Assembly: GCA_024742755.1 (NCBI GenBank)
Contig: JANSXW010000010.1
Coordinates: 16,587 to 80,586, forward strand
From: a bacterium
GTDB taxonomy: Bacteria; Bacteroidota; Bacteroidia; Chitinophagales; Saprospiraceae
DNA: 64,000 bases
Reading direction: 5' to 3'
The position numbers were made by a program, and so were the translations under genes. Below the pieces are notes generated by a model that had not been told where the DNA came from, did not search any database, and worked only from the letters and a program-made list of their open reading frames with translations. Numbering within the stretch: the stretch's first letter is position 1; each line of letters starts with the position of its first letter. Positions 43,480 through 52,300 of the stretch are shown here, one piece after another.

Positions 43480-44793
43480 TCAGTCCAGAGATAGGCATAG
43501 CCGAAAACCCGTATGGCTGTCCCCATTTTTGGGAGGTATAGAATCGCGATTGGCGCACCTAAGTTCGTCAGCTTGGCTATACCAGTATCCTCCTCTTACA
43601 ATTTTTTTTGCATCAGAACCTGATCGGGCTGCCTTTGAGGAAGACGAATATTCATCAAACCAATCCCAGCACCATTCCCAAACATTTCCACTCATATCGT
43701 ATAAGCCAATTTCGTTGGGAAGTTGTAAACCTACGGGGCTGGTGCTCCGGCCACTATTTTTATAATACCAGGCTAGTTGTTTTGGGTCATTACCTCCCGC
43801 ATACTTATAGCGCTGACTTCGATTTCCCCCTCGTGCGGCGTATTCCCACTCTGCTTCGGTAGGCAATCTATATTTTTTTCCAGTTAGTTGGTTCAACTTT
43901 TTAATATATACATTGACATCATCCCAACTGACCCGCTCTACCGGGCAAGTTTCGCAGGTCTTATTCCGGCTTGGATTGTTCCCTGTTACCGCGGCCCATT
44001 GGGCTTGCGTCACTTCAAACCTACCTATGTAAAAGCTTTCTACCTCTGCCATATGAACGGGCTTTTCAGCTCGTTTACAGTCGCGACCCTGTTCAGCAGT
44101 ACATCCCATTTCAAAACGCCCGCCTTCTACAAAAACCATATTCTTTTCCAGTTCCTGAATAGCTATTGGCAGCTCAGGGTTTACTACGATAGTATCAGGC
44201 GGCTCTTCCGAAAGAGTTGCGGCCTCCTGTTCAGGTTTATTGGGAACAGCGGCGCTTGTGATAGCTTCCAGGTCAAGAGCGGGCAGTACAGGTTCTTCTT
44301 CGGGCTCGGAGATAGGATTAATGCTCTTGATCCGCCCTGAAACTCTATCAGGAGACATTCCGGTGATATGAAATATAAAAGAAAGAGGGATTGTTGTCTC
44401 CTTTTCACCATTGGGCATTACCCCGAATACCATATTTACTGTGGCTTCCGAATACTTCTCGCCCATTTGAAAATCGATCAGCTCCAGCGAATCGATGTGA
44501 AATCTTATGCCCTCCGGGAAGTCTGTAATAATAATATCCAGGTATTCCTTTGCCGAAACGACGGTGGTACCCGTAGGCCGCAAGTGATTGTACACCATGC
44601 TTTCCTGGCCGGACATAAAGAACGCTTCCAGAATATCAGTCCGGAAAAGACTTCTGTCATCCATGGAGTTTCGTACATCACCAAGGTTATTAAGGGCGGC
44701 CAGGTATTCCTTGAAGTAGTCTTCCATGGCTGATTTCTGCCCGGTAAGCAACAGGGGCAGCGTTAAAACTAAAATGGATAACGTATATCTCAT
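43480..44793 (-). CDS. Secreted FGE-fold protein with shared N-terminal module
   Basis: An exported protein (signal peptide MRYTLSILVLTLPLLLTGQ, start moved from 44814 to 44793) with a diverged copy of the shared module (SAMEDYFKEYLAALNNLGDVRNSMDDRSLFRTDIL...SAKEYLDIIITDFPEGIRF), an acidic linker, and an FGE-like domain (EKNMVFVEGGRFEMGC...CETCPVERVSWDDVNVYIKKLNQLTGKKYRLPTEAEWEYAARGG...GFRLCLSLD). It sits directly after the DGR template, where a reverse transcriptase gene would be expected. Its own C-terminal segment (GGYWYSQADELRCANRDSIPPKNGDSHTGFRL) is not a match to the template. Confidence 0.77.
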   Translation of the reverse strand: MRYTLSILVLTLPLLLTGQKSAMEDYFKEYLAALNNLGDVRNSMDDRSLFRTDILEAFFMSGQESMVYNHLRPTGTTVVSAKEYLDIIITDFPEGIRFHIDSLELIDFQMGEKYSEATVNMVFGVMPNGEKETTIPLSFIFHITGMSPDRVSGRIKSINPISEPEEEPVLPALDLEAITSAAVPNKPEQEAATLSEEPPDTIVVNPELPIAIQELEKNMVFVEGGRFEMGCTAEQGRDCKRAEKPVHMAEVESFYIGRFEVTQAQWAAVTGNNPSRNKTCETCPVERVSWDDVNVYIKKLNQLTGKKYRLPTEAEWEYAARGGNRSQRYKYAGGNDPKQLAWYYKNSGRSTSPVGLQLPNEIGLYDMSGNVWEWCWDWFDEYSSSSKAARSGSDAKKIVRGGYWYSQADELRCANRDSIPPKNGDSHTGFRLCLSLD

Positions 44794-44917
44794 ATCAAAC
44801 TTTTTCTTCTCCAAAAGAGTGGGCCAATTTTCGCCTGTGGCTACTCACGGGCCCACCCGGTATTTTTTTGCCAGCCAAATCCACTTTGACCGGACAGGAT
44901 CAGTGCCGATTCAGCAG

Positions 44918-44935
44918 GGTGGATATCCATCCACC
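44918..44935 (-). other. Perfect hairpin next to the DGR template
   Basis: ggtggat-atcc-atccacc: 7-bp perfect stem with a 4-base loop, 8 bp beyond the 3' end of the template (minus strand). DGRs often carry stem-loops of this size immediately downstream of variable repeats. Here it flanks the template instead. Confidence 0.45.
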
Positions 44936-44943
44936 GGGTTGAG

Positions 44944-45036
44944 CTAGGGGGCAGCGGCCAGTCGGAAGCCCAAATTGTTGTTGCGATTGTCTGGGCTGTT
45001 GTTGTTCTGATTCGAGGCCCGGCAGTTCCTGGCGTT
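44944..45036 (-). repeat. DGR template repeat (TR), possibly 5'-truncated
   Basis: The coding-strand sequence is rich in AAC/AAT codons at the variable positions (GCCTCGAATCAGAACAAC). It aligns without gaps over 93 bp with the 3' end of the kinase-FGE gene at 45495-45587. By hand count it has 27 adenines, 13 of which are changed in that gene, while none of the 66 other bases is changed. The alignment stops at its 5' end where HRDC-like coding sequence begins, so part of the template may have been lost. Confidence 0.9.
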
Positions 45037-45494
45037 TTACCAATAGCCAGCCCTTCCGCTTTCGCCAGTTCCTTGCGGATACGCCTCAGGATTTCGAACC
45101 GCTTAAAGGCTTCCGGCTCTAGCTCTTTCTTGTAATCCACTTTAGGCTTTTTGCTATCTCTGCTCTTTTGCTTTCCGGTAGCCATGTTTGGCAAATACTC
45201 CACACAAATGGCCCAGGCCCCACCTCCCGGCTGGCTTTCAAAATGACGGTCTATCTGCAATACACGGTTGCCGCGCAAAAAAGCATTGACCTCCGCCTCT
45301 GCTTCTGCGGGATCGTAAACCGGTACGCTAAAAAATTTCATCTGCATCGCTAAAAAAATTTAAAATCGGGGCGGCTGCGCCGCCGAATACCGCTCTCTCC
45401 CTCCGGCGTCTCCCTATGGGCGCTTGCTGCGCCGCTGCCCATTTAGGAGGGCCTTCGCTCCTTCGCTTTTTTTTCTCAACCCTTTCTACATGAA

Positions 45495-45587
45495 CTAGGG
45501 GGCAGCGGCCAGCCGGAAGCCCAAATTGATGTAGCGATAGTCTGGGCTGAAGCTGATCCGACGCGAGGCCCGGCAGCTCCTGGCGTC
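45495..45587 (-). repeat. DGR variable repeat 1 (VR)
   Basis: 93 bp ending at the stop codon of the kinase-FGE gene. It differs from the template at 13 positions, all template adenines on the coding strand (for example AAT to CGT, AAC to TTC, AAC to TAC). The changes alter residues on the predicted C-type-lectin-like surface between ARxC and NLGFRLAAAP. Confidence 0.92.
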
Positions 45588-47966
45588 GTTGATCCAGCCG
45601 CCCCCGCGGATCACGCGGTAAGTGCCCCTGCCAGGGCCTTTAGGGTTGCGCCCGGATGAGCTGCTGTAATAATCGCTGTCGTACCAGTCTGAGCACCATT
45701 CCCAAACGTTGCCACTCATATCATATAGCCCAAGCTCATTAGGCGATTTTTTACCAACTGGGTGTGTTTTGTTTCCGCTATTGTCATCGTACCACCAGCC
45801 CACGCTGCCCAAATTATTGCTGCCCGAATACTTGTACCCCCGGCTGCGGCTGCCGCCACGGGCTGCGTACTCCCACTCCGCTTCTGTGGGCAGGCGGTAG
45901 CTCCCGCCCGTCATCCGGTTTAGCTTCCTAATGAATTCCTGCACATCATTCCAGCTTACCTGTTCCACCGGGCAGCTCGAACAACCACTAAACTTGCTCG
46001 GGTTACTCCCCATCACCGCCTCCCACTGCGCCTGCGTCACCTCGTATTTGCCAATGCGGTAGCTGCTCAGCTCTACACGGTGCGCCGGCTTCTCATCGTC
46101 ATCACAATTACTTTGTTCCGAGGTGCAGCCCATCGTAAAGCTGCCGCCGGATACACGGACCATACTCCGCTCCAGCGCCTCTATGGGGGCAGGCAGGGCT
46201 GGCTTGCGCAGCGCTTCCAGCCGGCTGTGCGCCTCCCTGGCGTGTGCACCATCTGGGTAATCCCGCAAGTATGATTCATAGGAAGATACCGTGTTCTTGG
46301 CCTTCGCTTCTGACCAGGCCGACAATTCGGACAGCTCAGCTAAGCGGCTGCGTGCCTCTCTGGCGTGTTCCCCATCCGGGTAGTCCTGAAGGTAAGACTC
46401 GTACGAAGATGCTGTATTACGCCGCCGCGCTTCTGACCAGGCTGACGATTCGGACAGCTCAGCTAACTTTTCCTCGCATTTTGATATGCCTGCCTTGGCT
46501 GCACTGTCATCTGATACCAGGCCCAGAGCGCTCTTGTATTTGCCCAGCGCTCGCTCGTAGTTGCCCCGGTCATAGTTGCGCCCGGCTGACGCTATGATCG
46601 CATCGTACTCCTCCTGCTTTGAGTCAGATTCCGCTGCCTCTTCCGGCTCCTCTAATTCCGGGGAATCTTCAGCAACAGCTGCCACAGGGGTATCCCCGGC
46701 CGGACCTACAACCGATAAAAACTCCGCCAATGCACCGGCCTCGTCTATGCGAAGCAGGCTGTCCCCACGGGACACTTGCGCATAACCACCTGAAAACAAC
46801 CCCGCAGAGTCATAAACGGCCGGCAGCACATAGCTCTCAGATTCATCTGCATAACCCCACTTCCCGGAAGCATCCTGAACCGGCTGAAGCGTCGACCCTG
46901 AAGGGCTGCTCTGCAGCCACCATACCACACCAACTACCGTGGCAGCGGTGAGCAGGGCCACCAATAACAGCGGTAGCCATCTGCGGGGCTGCGGGGCTGC
47001 ATCTGGACGGGGTGGTGGTTTGGGCACCGAGGCTTTAGCCATTCTCCGAACCGGAGGTTTCAACTCAGGGTCGGGTAGCGTTTGGTCTACAAGCGTCCCT
47101 TCTTTGTCCTTTGCCGTATCATTGGTTTTACCGCCCAGCCACTGGGCTTTGACACGGGCAGCCCTTTCTTCCGGTTTTTTGACCAGAAAAGCCGCAACAG
47201 CTTCTGCAAAAGGTTGTGGAATTTGTGCGGTCTCCGGTGGCAGGGGCGCATTCACGATCTGGTCAAAAAGCTCGCGGTCGCGAGCGGCACTACTGCCTTC
47301 CGCCCCCGCTGTACGGAACGGCCGGTAGCCCAGAAAAAGCTCAAAGAGGAGCACGCCCGCCGACCACAGGTCAGCATTGAGGCGTATGGGCTTGCCCAGC
47401 AGTTGCTCGGGCGCAGAGTAGGCCAGGGTCCCCCCGGTCAGGCTATTGGTAAAGCGGGAGCCCTCACCGACCTGCTTGCTCAGCCCGAAATCGGCAATCT
47501 TGGGGATATACTGCTGCCCCACCTTGGCGATCAGGATATTGGAAGGTTTGAGGTCGCGGTGGATTACGCCATGCCCGTGCAGATGCGAGAGCCCCCGCAG
47601 CAGGCCCGAAGCGATGTCGCGGCGCTGCTGTGCGTTCAGTTGGCCTATGTCGAGCAATTGGCGGAGGTTGCCATCCGGGTAGTATTGCATCACGGCATAG
47701 TCGAAGATGCCTGCGGGGGACTCGAACTGCCAGACGTTCTCGTAGTGGGCGAGGTTGCGGTGTTCGGGCAGCCCGGCGACCGCTTTGAGCTCATCCTCAA
47801 GGGAGAAGGTTTTGTCATTCACCGTCTTTACCTCTGCCACTTTGATGGCTACGTAGCGGTCGCGGGTAGTGTCGTAGGCTTTGTACACCGTACCAAAGGT
47901 ACCGCCCCCGAGGCGGTCGTTTCGAACATTGAATTGGTAGCGCTGCAGGAATTGCTGTTGGTTCAT
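45495..47966 (-). CDS. Membrane Ser/Thr kinase with extracytoplasmic FGE-fold domain; DGR target
   Basis: An 823-aa fusion protein. A Hanks-type kinase fills residues 1 to about 275 (GGGTFGTVYKAYD, VAIKVAEV, VIHRDLKPSNIL, ADFGLSKQ, APEQL, all intact). A transmembrane helix (WLPLLLVALLTAATVVGVVWWL) is near 330-352. Then come a WG-type repeat (DASGKWGYADESESYVLPAVYDSAGLFSGGYAQV), an acidic helical stretch, two ~40-residue repeats (SAWSEA...TASSYESYLQDYPDGEHAREARSRL) and an FGE-like domain from about 600 to the end. The final 31 codons are the DGR variable repeat. Topology puts the variable domain outside and the kinase inside, suggesting a receptor kinase with a diversifiable ligand-binding face. 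Confidence 0.88.
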   Translation of the reverse strand: MNQQQFLQRYQFNVRNDRLGGGTFGTVYKAYDTTRDRYVAIKVAEVKTVNDKTFSLEDELKAVAGLPEHRNLAHYENVWQFESPAGIFDYAVMQYYPDGNLRQLLDIGQLNAQQRRDIASGLLRGLSHLHGHGVIHRDLKPSNILIAKVGQQYIPKIADFGLSKQVGEGSRFTNSLTGGTLAYSAPEQLLGKPIRLNADLWSAGVLLFELFLGYRPFRTAGAEGSSAARDRELFDQIVNAPLPPETAQIPQPFAEAVAAFLVKKPEERAARVKAQWLGGKTNDTAKDKEGTLVDQTLPDPELKPPVRRMAKASVPKPPPRPDAAPQPRRWLPLLLVALLTAATVVGVVWWLQSSPSGSTLQPVQDASGKWGYADESESYVLPAVYDSAGLFSGGYAQVSRGDSLLRIDEAGALAEFLSVVGPAGDTPVAAVAEDSPELEEPEEAAESDSKQEEYDAIIASAGRNYDRGNYERALGKYKSALGLVSDDSAAKAGISKCEEKLAELSESSAWSEARRRNTASSYESYLQDYPDGEHAREARSRLAELSELSAWSEAKAKNTVSSYESYLRDYPDGAHAREAHSRLEALRKPALPAPIEALERSMVRVSGGSFTMGCTSEQSNCDDDEKPAHRVELSSYRIGKYEVTQAQWEAVMGSNPSKFSGCSSCPVEQVSWNDVQEFIRKLNRMTGGSYRLPTEAEWEYAARGGSRSRGYKYSGSNNLGSVGWWYDDNSGNKTHPVGKKSPNELGLYDMSGNVWEWCSDWYDSDYYSSSSGRNPKGPGRGTYRVIRGGGWINDARSCRASRRISFSPDYRYINLGFRLAAAP

Positions 47967-48142
47967 TACGTGAGGTTTATAACGGTTGTACGGGTCAGCT
48001 GAAAAAGGGTTTCTAAAACCAAAATTCGCCTTGGCCGACTACTCCAAAGTAGTTCCTACCATGATTTACAGGAATTTAGGAGTTTAGCCCCTCCGGAGTC
48101 TTCATCTTTACCCTCCTCTGGCTATACCTTATCCTGTAGTCG

Positions 48143-49345
48143 CTACCGGAGGAAAACGAGCGGGGTATCCTTGCATTGGTTGCAGGATAAAACCGGGTGC
48201 TGCACCCCATTGGTATGCCGGGCTACACTGCCGTTTACGTAATCAAATAATTCGCCGTAGGTAATCTGCATATTGTTGTTGGCATCAGCCAGCCCTTTCA
48301 TGCCGGAAATGAGGAAGTAAGTGAAGATGCCCTGCTCCAGGTTGCGGCGCTCTTGAGAGTACTCATCCTCCCGGGAGGACATGAAGACCGCCACTTTAGG
48401 GTCCGTCCGGTCTTCATCCCGGGCTACAGCCTCGGCTTCTATCCGCATAAGGATAGCTTCCGCTTCGCTGCCAATATTTCGGCGCCCCTCCCCCCCTCTG
48501 ATACTCCCGGAGTTACAGGCATCCGCCAGGCAGATTTTATTGCCGGCATCCGAGCGGCGGAAGGCTTTCTTGACCTCCTCATGCTCCAGAATATTAGAGG
48601 GTGCCGTATCATACGGACAGAAGAAGCCAGGGGCGCCATGGCCAGAAAAATAAAAGATGATTTTATCAGCTTCACGGGCCTTGCCAAACTGATTACGCAT
48701 AGCGCGGAGGATATTGGTACGGGTGGCCCGGCTGTCAAGCAGCATCGTGATGTTTCCAGCCGGAACGCTTCCGCCTTCGACACTAAGCAGGAAGTTGCGG
48801 AAAGCGTAAGCGTCATCATCGCAATATTCCAAATCGGTAATCAGGTTATTATTGGCATAGTCTGACACCCCAACGATGACCACAAAAGTCTGCCGCCCAT
48901 TCTCCGCATAGTTGGGCTGTCCCTGATACTCGTTGTCAATCCAGAAACCGGCCAGCGTTTCGCCGGTATTCAGGTACATGGTACCACGCCCGTTCTTTTT
49001 GTTGTCGCGGTACTGCCCTTCGTAGCGGTTGCCATTGACGTAATAAAACTGGCCTTCTACCTTTTCGCCATCTGTAAAAATCCCCTCAAAACGGTTGCCG
49101 CTCGCATAGCGGTAGATGCCGGGCCCGTGGCGTTCGTTGTCCCTAAAGTAACCGGTGTAGTGGTCGCCATTGGCGTAGAAGAGGTCGCCTTTGACCCTTT
49201 TTTTGTCCTGCCAGGTACCATCATACCGGTTGCCACTTGGGTAGAGATAGACGCCGACACCGTTTTCGCAATTGCCGGAAATGCACTGCGCGGACAGGGT
49301 GATAGACAGGGGGATGAGGAAAAGGAGTAGGAGCAGGGTTTTCAT
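48143..49345 (-). CDS. Secreted MORN-repeat caspase-like peptidase
   Basis: A 400-aa exported protein: signal peptide (MKTLLLLLFLIPLSITLSAQ), about five MORN repeats (YPSGNRYDGTWQDKKRVKG, YASGNRFEGIFTDGEKVEG, VNGNRYEGQYRDNKKNGRG), then a caspase domain (TFVVIVGVSDYANNNLITDLEYCDDDAYAFRNFL) with His in IIFYFSGHGAPG (about 235) and Cys in ICLADACNSGS (about 275). This is the most canonical of the four caspase-like proteins, closest to metacaspases. MORN repeats may bind lipids or proteins. It follows the LamG lipoprotein gene by 22 bp. Confidence 0.82.
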   Translation of the reverse strand: MKTLLLLLFLIPLSITLSAQCISGNCENGVGVYLYPSGNRYDGTWQDKKRVKGDLFYANGDHYTGYFRDNERHGPGIYRYASGNRFEGIFTDGEKVEGQFYYVNGNRYEGQYRDNKKNGRGTMYLNTGETLAGFWIDNEYQGQPNYAENGRQTFVVIVGVSDYANNNLITDLEYCDDDAYAFRNFLLSVEGGSVPAGNITMLLDSRATRTNILRAMRNQFGKAREADKIIFYFSGHGAPGFFCPYDTAPSNILEHEEVKKAFRRSDAGNKICLADACNSGSIRGGEGRRNIGSEAEAILMRIEAEAVARDEDRTDPKVAVFMSSREDEYSQERRNLEQGIFTYFLISGMKGLADANNNMQITYGELFDYVNGSVARHTNGVQHPVLSCNQCKDTPLVFLR

Positions 49346-49367
49346 AACTGTTTATTTTGATTGGTGG

Positions 49368-52300
49368 TTATTCCTGGTTATTGTATAGGGTTTGCACTTC
49401 GCTTTGGCTTAGGGGGCGGTTGTAGATGCGGAGGTTGTCCACAAGCCCGTTTAAGTAGTCCTGATTGTTGCTGTCGGACCCAAAGCGGGCCAGGAGGTTG
49501 ACATCAAAGTCGAGATTCGTATTGGTGATGGTCTCCAGTTCCACACCATCTAGGTACAGGGTCCTTGAGATACCGGACGATGAACTGGAGGTGTTGATTT
49601 GGTCCAGGTTGATGACTACATGATGCCACTGATTGTTTAGGAGGCTGTTATTGAGGTTTTGCGAAAAGCAGAAATCTCCCGGGCAAATCGTGCCATTTGA
49701 AGAGATGAATATGTTCTCCGTATTGTCAAAAACACTACCCTTATTTAGCAAAGGCATACCGGATTGATCATTACTATGTATCCAGAAAGAGAGAGACATC
49801 TCTGCCAGTTCATCAAGATAATCATTATTGATTTGTAAAAAGTCATCCCCTGAAAAAACAGCTGCCTGACCCTGTCCGGAAGGGGTATTAGCTGAATAGG
49901 AAAGCCCGTTAGGAGCTATAGCACTATAGCCATTGATAATTTCTTCGGTGTTATTCTCAAAGGGGTAATAGGCGATAAGGTTATCAGTCGTACTAAAGTT
50001 GTACGTAGGCTGATTAGCAACGCCCTCAGCGATGTAAATAGCACTAATTTCATCTGCCGTCAACCGGGTATTGTAAATACGGATATTATCCATATAGCCG
50101 TCGAAGGCATTGGCTCCGGTACTGGCAGCACCGACCGCCATGACCGCGTCAAAATCAACATCAAAATTAAGAGAAGCGCTGGTTTCCACAAGGGTTCCAT
50201 CAATGTAGAGCGACTTATCAATACTATTGCTGCTTAGAGAAGTGTTTACCTGATCGAATACAACGGATAGCATATGCCATTGCCCGTCGAGCAAATCATC
50301 GACGATATTATTGCTAAATTCAAAATCGCCGGGATATAAAAAGTTATCGAGAATAAATAAATTTTCCGTGTTATCGAACTCACTGCCTTTACTAAGTAGC
50401 ACCTCCGCGTTGCCGGCATACCCTCTTATCCAACAATTGAATGTCATAGTAGCCAGCTCATTCATAAAGTCATTATTGACGGTGAAGTAGCTGTTGCCAT
50501 CGAAGAAAGCAGAGCTGCCAGATGAATTTGCTGTAGACATATCCGTGCTGTACTGCAGATTACCCTGGACAATACCATTGAATCCGTTTTTCACATCTGC
50601 TACCGTTTGATTATCAAAAGTATAGTAAGCCACGAGGTTATCGGGTACACTAAAAGGATAATCGACTTGGTTGGGTGCACCTTCTGACTGGAATATCTCC
50701 TCCACTTCTGCCCCCGATAACACCCGGTTATAAATTCTAATATTATCCAGATAGCCGTCAAATGCCTCGCCACCATCACTTGCCCGGCCTATGGCCAGCA
50801 AAGCGTTGAAGTCCGCATCAAAGTTAGCAGAAGCACCACTTTCGATAAATTGACCATCAATGTATAAGATCTTATCAATATTGCTCGAGCTTGAGGAAGT
50901 ATTGATATAAGGTAGCATTACAGTCAACATATGCCAGTTGCCATCCAGCAAAGTCCGATCTACAGGAGATGTATAATTGAAATCACCGGGGAACAACTGA
51001 TTATCTGAAATAGCAATGATTTCGGTATCATCAAACTGACTACCTTTCGCTAAAAGGACTTCATAATTTCCAGCGTAGCTCTTTATCCAGCAATTAAAGG
51101 TGAGCGCTGAAAGCTCATCAAGAAAATCATTGTTGACGGTGAAATAACTGTTCCCATTGAAGAAGGCGGAATAACCGGAAGGGTTATCCAATGACATGTC
51201 CTCATTGTATGACAGCCCTCCCTGAGGCACCCCATTAAATCCGTTTTTGACATCGACCACCGATTGCTGATCAAAGGTATAGTAGCTGACAAGCCCTTCT
51301 GGTACTTCGAAGTCGTAATTAGTTGGAGGAGCCCCCCCTTCACTGAAAAACAAGACCTCAATTTCCTGTGGTGTCAAAATCTTATTGTACAGCCTAAAAT
51401 TATCCATGCTACCGTCAAATGGATCATTCCCTTCATTGTTACTTCCCAGAAGGAAAGTAAAATTAGCATCAAAATCCAAGTTTGAAGGCATGCCCTGATC
51501 CAAGAGTTGACCATCAACATATAATGCCTTGCTGATATTGCTAGAGGAGGAGGTCGTGTTTATAGCGTCAATGGTGACCGTGAGCATGTGCCATTCGCCG
51601 TCCAGAAGCGGGGAAACGATGGAAGTATTGAAAGCGTTATCACCGGGTTGGATGAAATTGTCCTGTATGACCACATTTTCTGTAGCATCAAATTGACTAC
51701 CCTGGGAAAAGAGCACTTCATAATTGCCAGCGTACCCCTTTAACCAGACATTCATAGTGAATTCATCTAATGCTGTAGCGTCGAAAGAAGGGACCCGTGC
51801 ATACCCCTGTCCGTCAAATTCGGCGGCCTGCCCACTCCCGGAAGGCCCGTCTGACACAAAGCTAATACCCTGATTTATTCCGTTGTGATTATTTCCCGAT
51901 TCATCCGTTAGGCTTCCACTATCGAAAGGATAGTAAAGCACAAGCCCTTCATTTTGTAAATTGTCGCCTACGGTGATTGAAAAATCAAAGGATGCTGTAT
52001 TTTCGCAGTTCTCACAAGACACAGACTCCAGACTAAACTCCAAAACCGTTCCCTCCGGAGTATCAAAATCCAGGATGAAAGAAAAGTTAGTGGAAGAACA
52101 TCCACTATTGATGGGGACATTTCCAAAGTCGACATTCGGCTCATTAATGACCACAAACGGAGAAGAGGACGAGATGACGGCAGATGTCCCAGTTGCGGTT
52201 ATTTCGCCTGTATTAATGACCCCGACCTCGACATCAACGGATTCACCAGGGTTAGCCATTTGATCTCCATTGCTTGAACCCTGAACCGTGAAAGAGCTAC

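Larger units (their letters stand above)
44841..45347 (-). pseudogene. Truncated DGR-associated HRDC-like accessory gene running into the template repeat
   Basis: The first ~100 codons look like the small HRDC-type accessory protein found beside Bacteroidota DGRs: MKFFSVPVYDPAEAEAEVNAFLRGNRVLQIDRHF...WAICVEYL, a Lys-rich linker, then VDYKKELEPEAFKRFEILRRIRKELAKAEGLAI. Homology breaks off where the HRDC fold should continue (usually PAYAVF...). The frame runs straight into the template repeat, read in a frame that gives meaningless RTTTAQTIATT. The rest of the ORF (to 44841) has no protein-like features. I read this as a deletion that removed the 3' part of the gene and perhaps more. A short functional peptide cannot be excluded. 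Confidence 0.65.

Noticed and set aside
45348-45494. Hairpin-rich segment between VR1 and the HRDC remnant as the DGR homing hairpin
   Set aside because: A ggcggc-tgc-gccgcc hairpin is present but lies more than 100 bp from the variable repeat, too far to claim the usual role.
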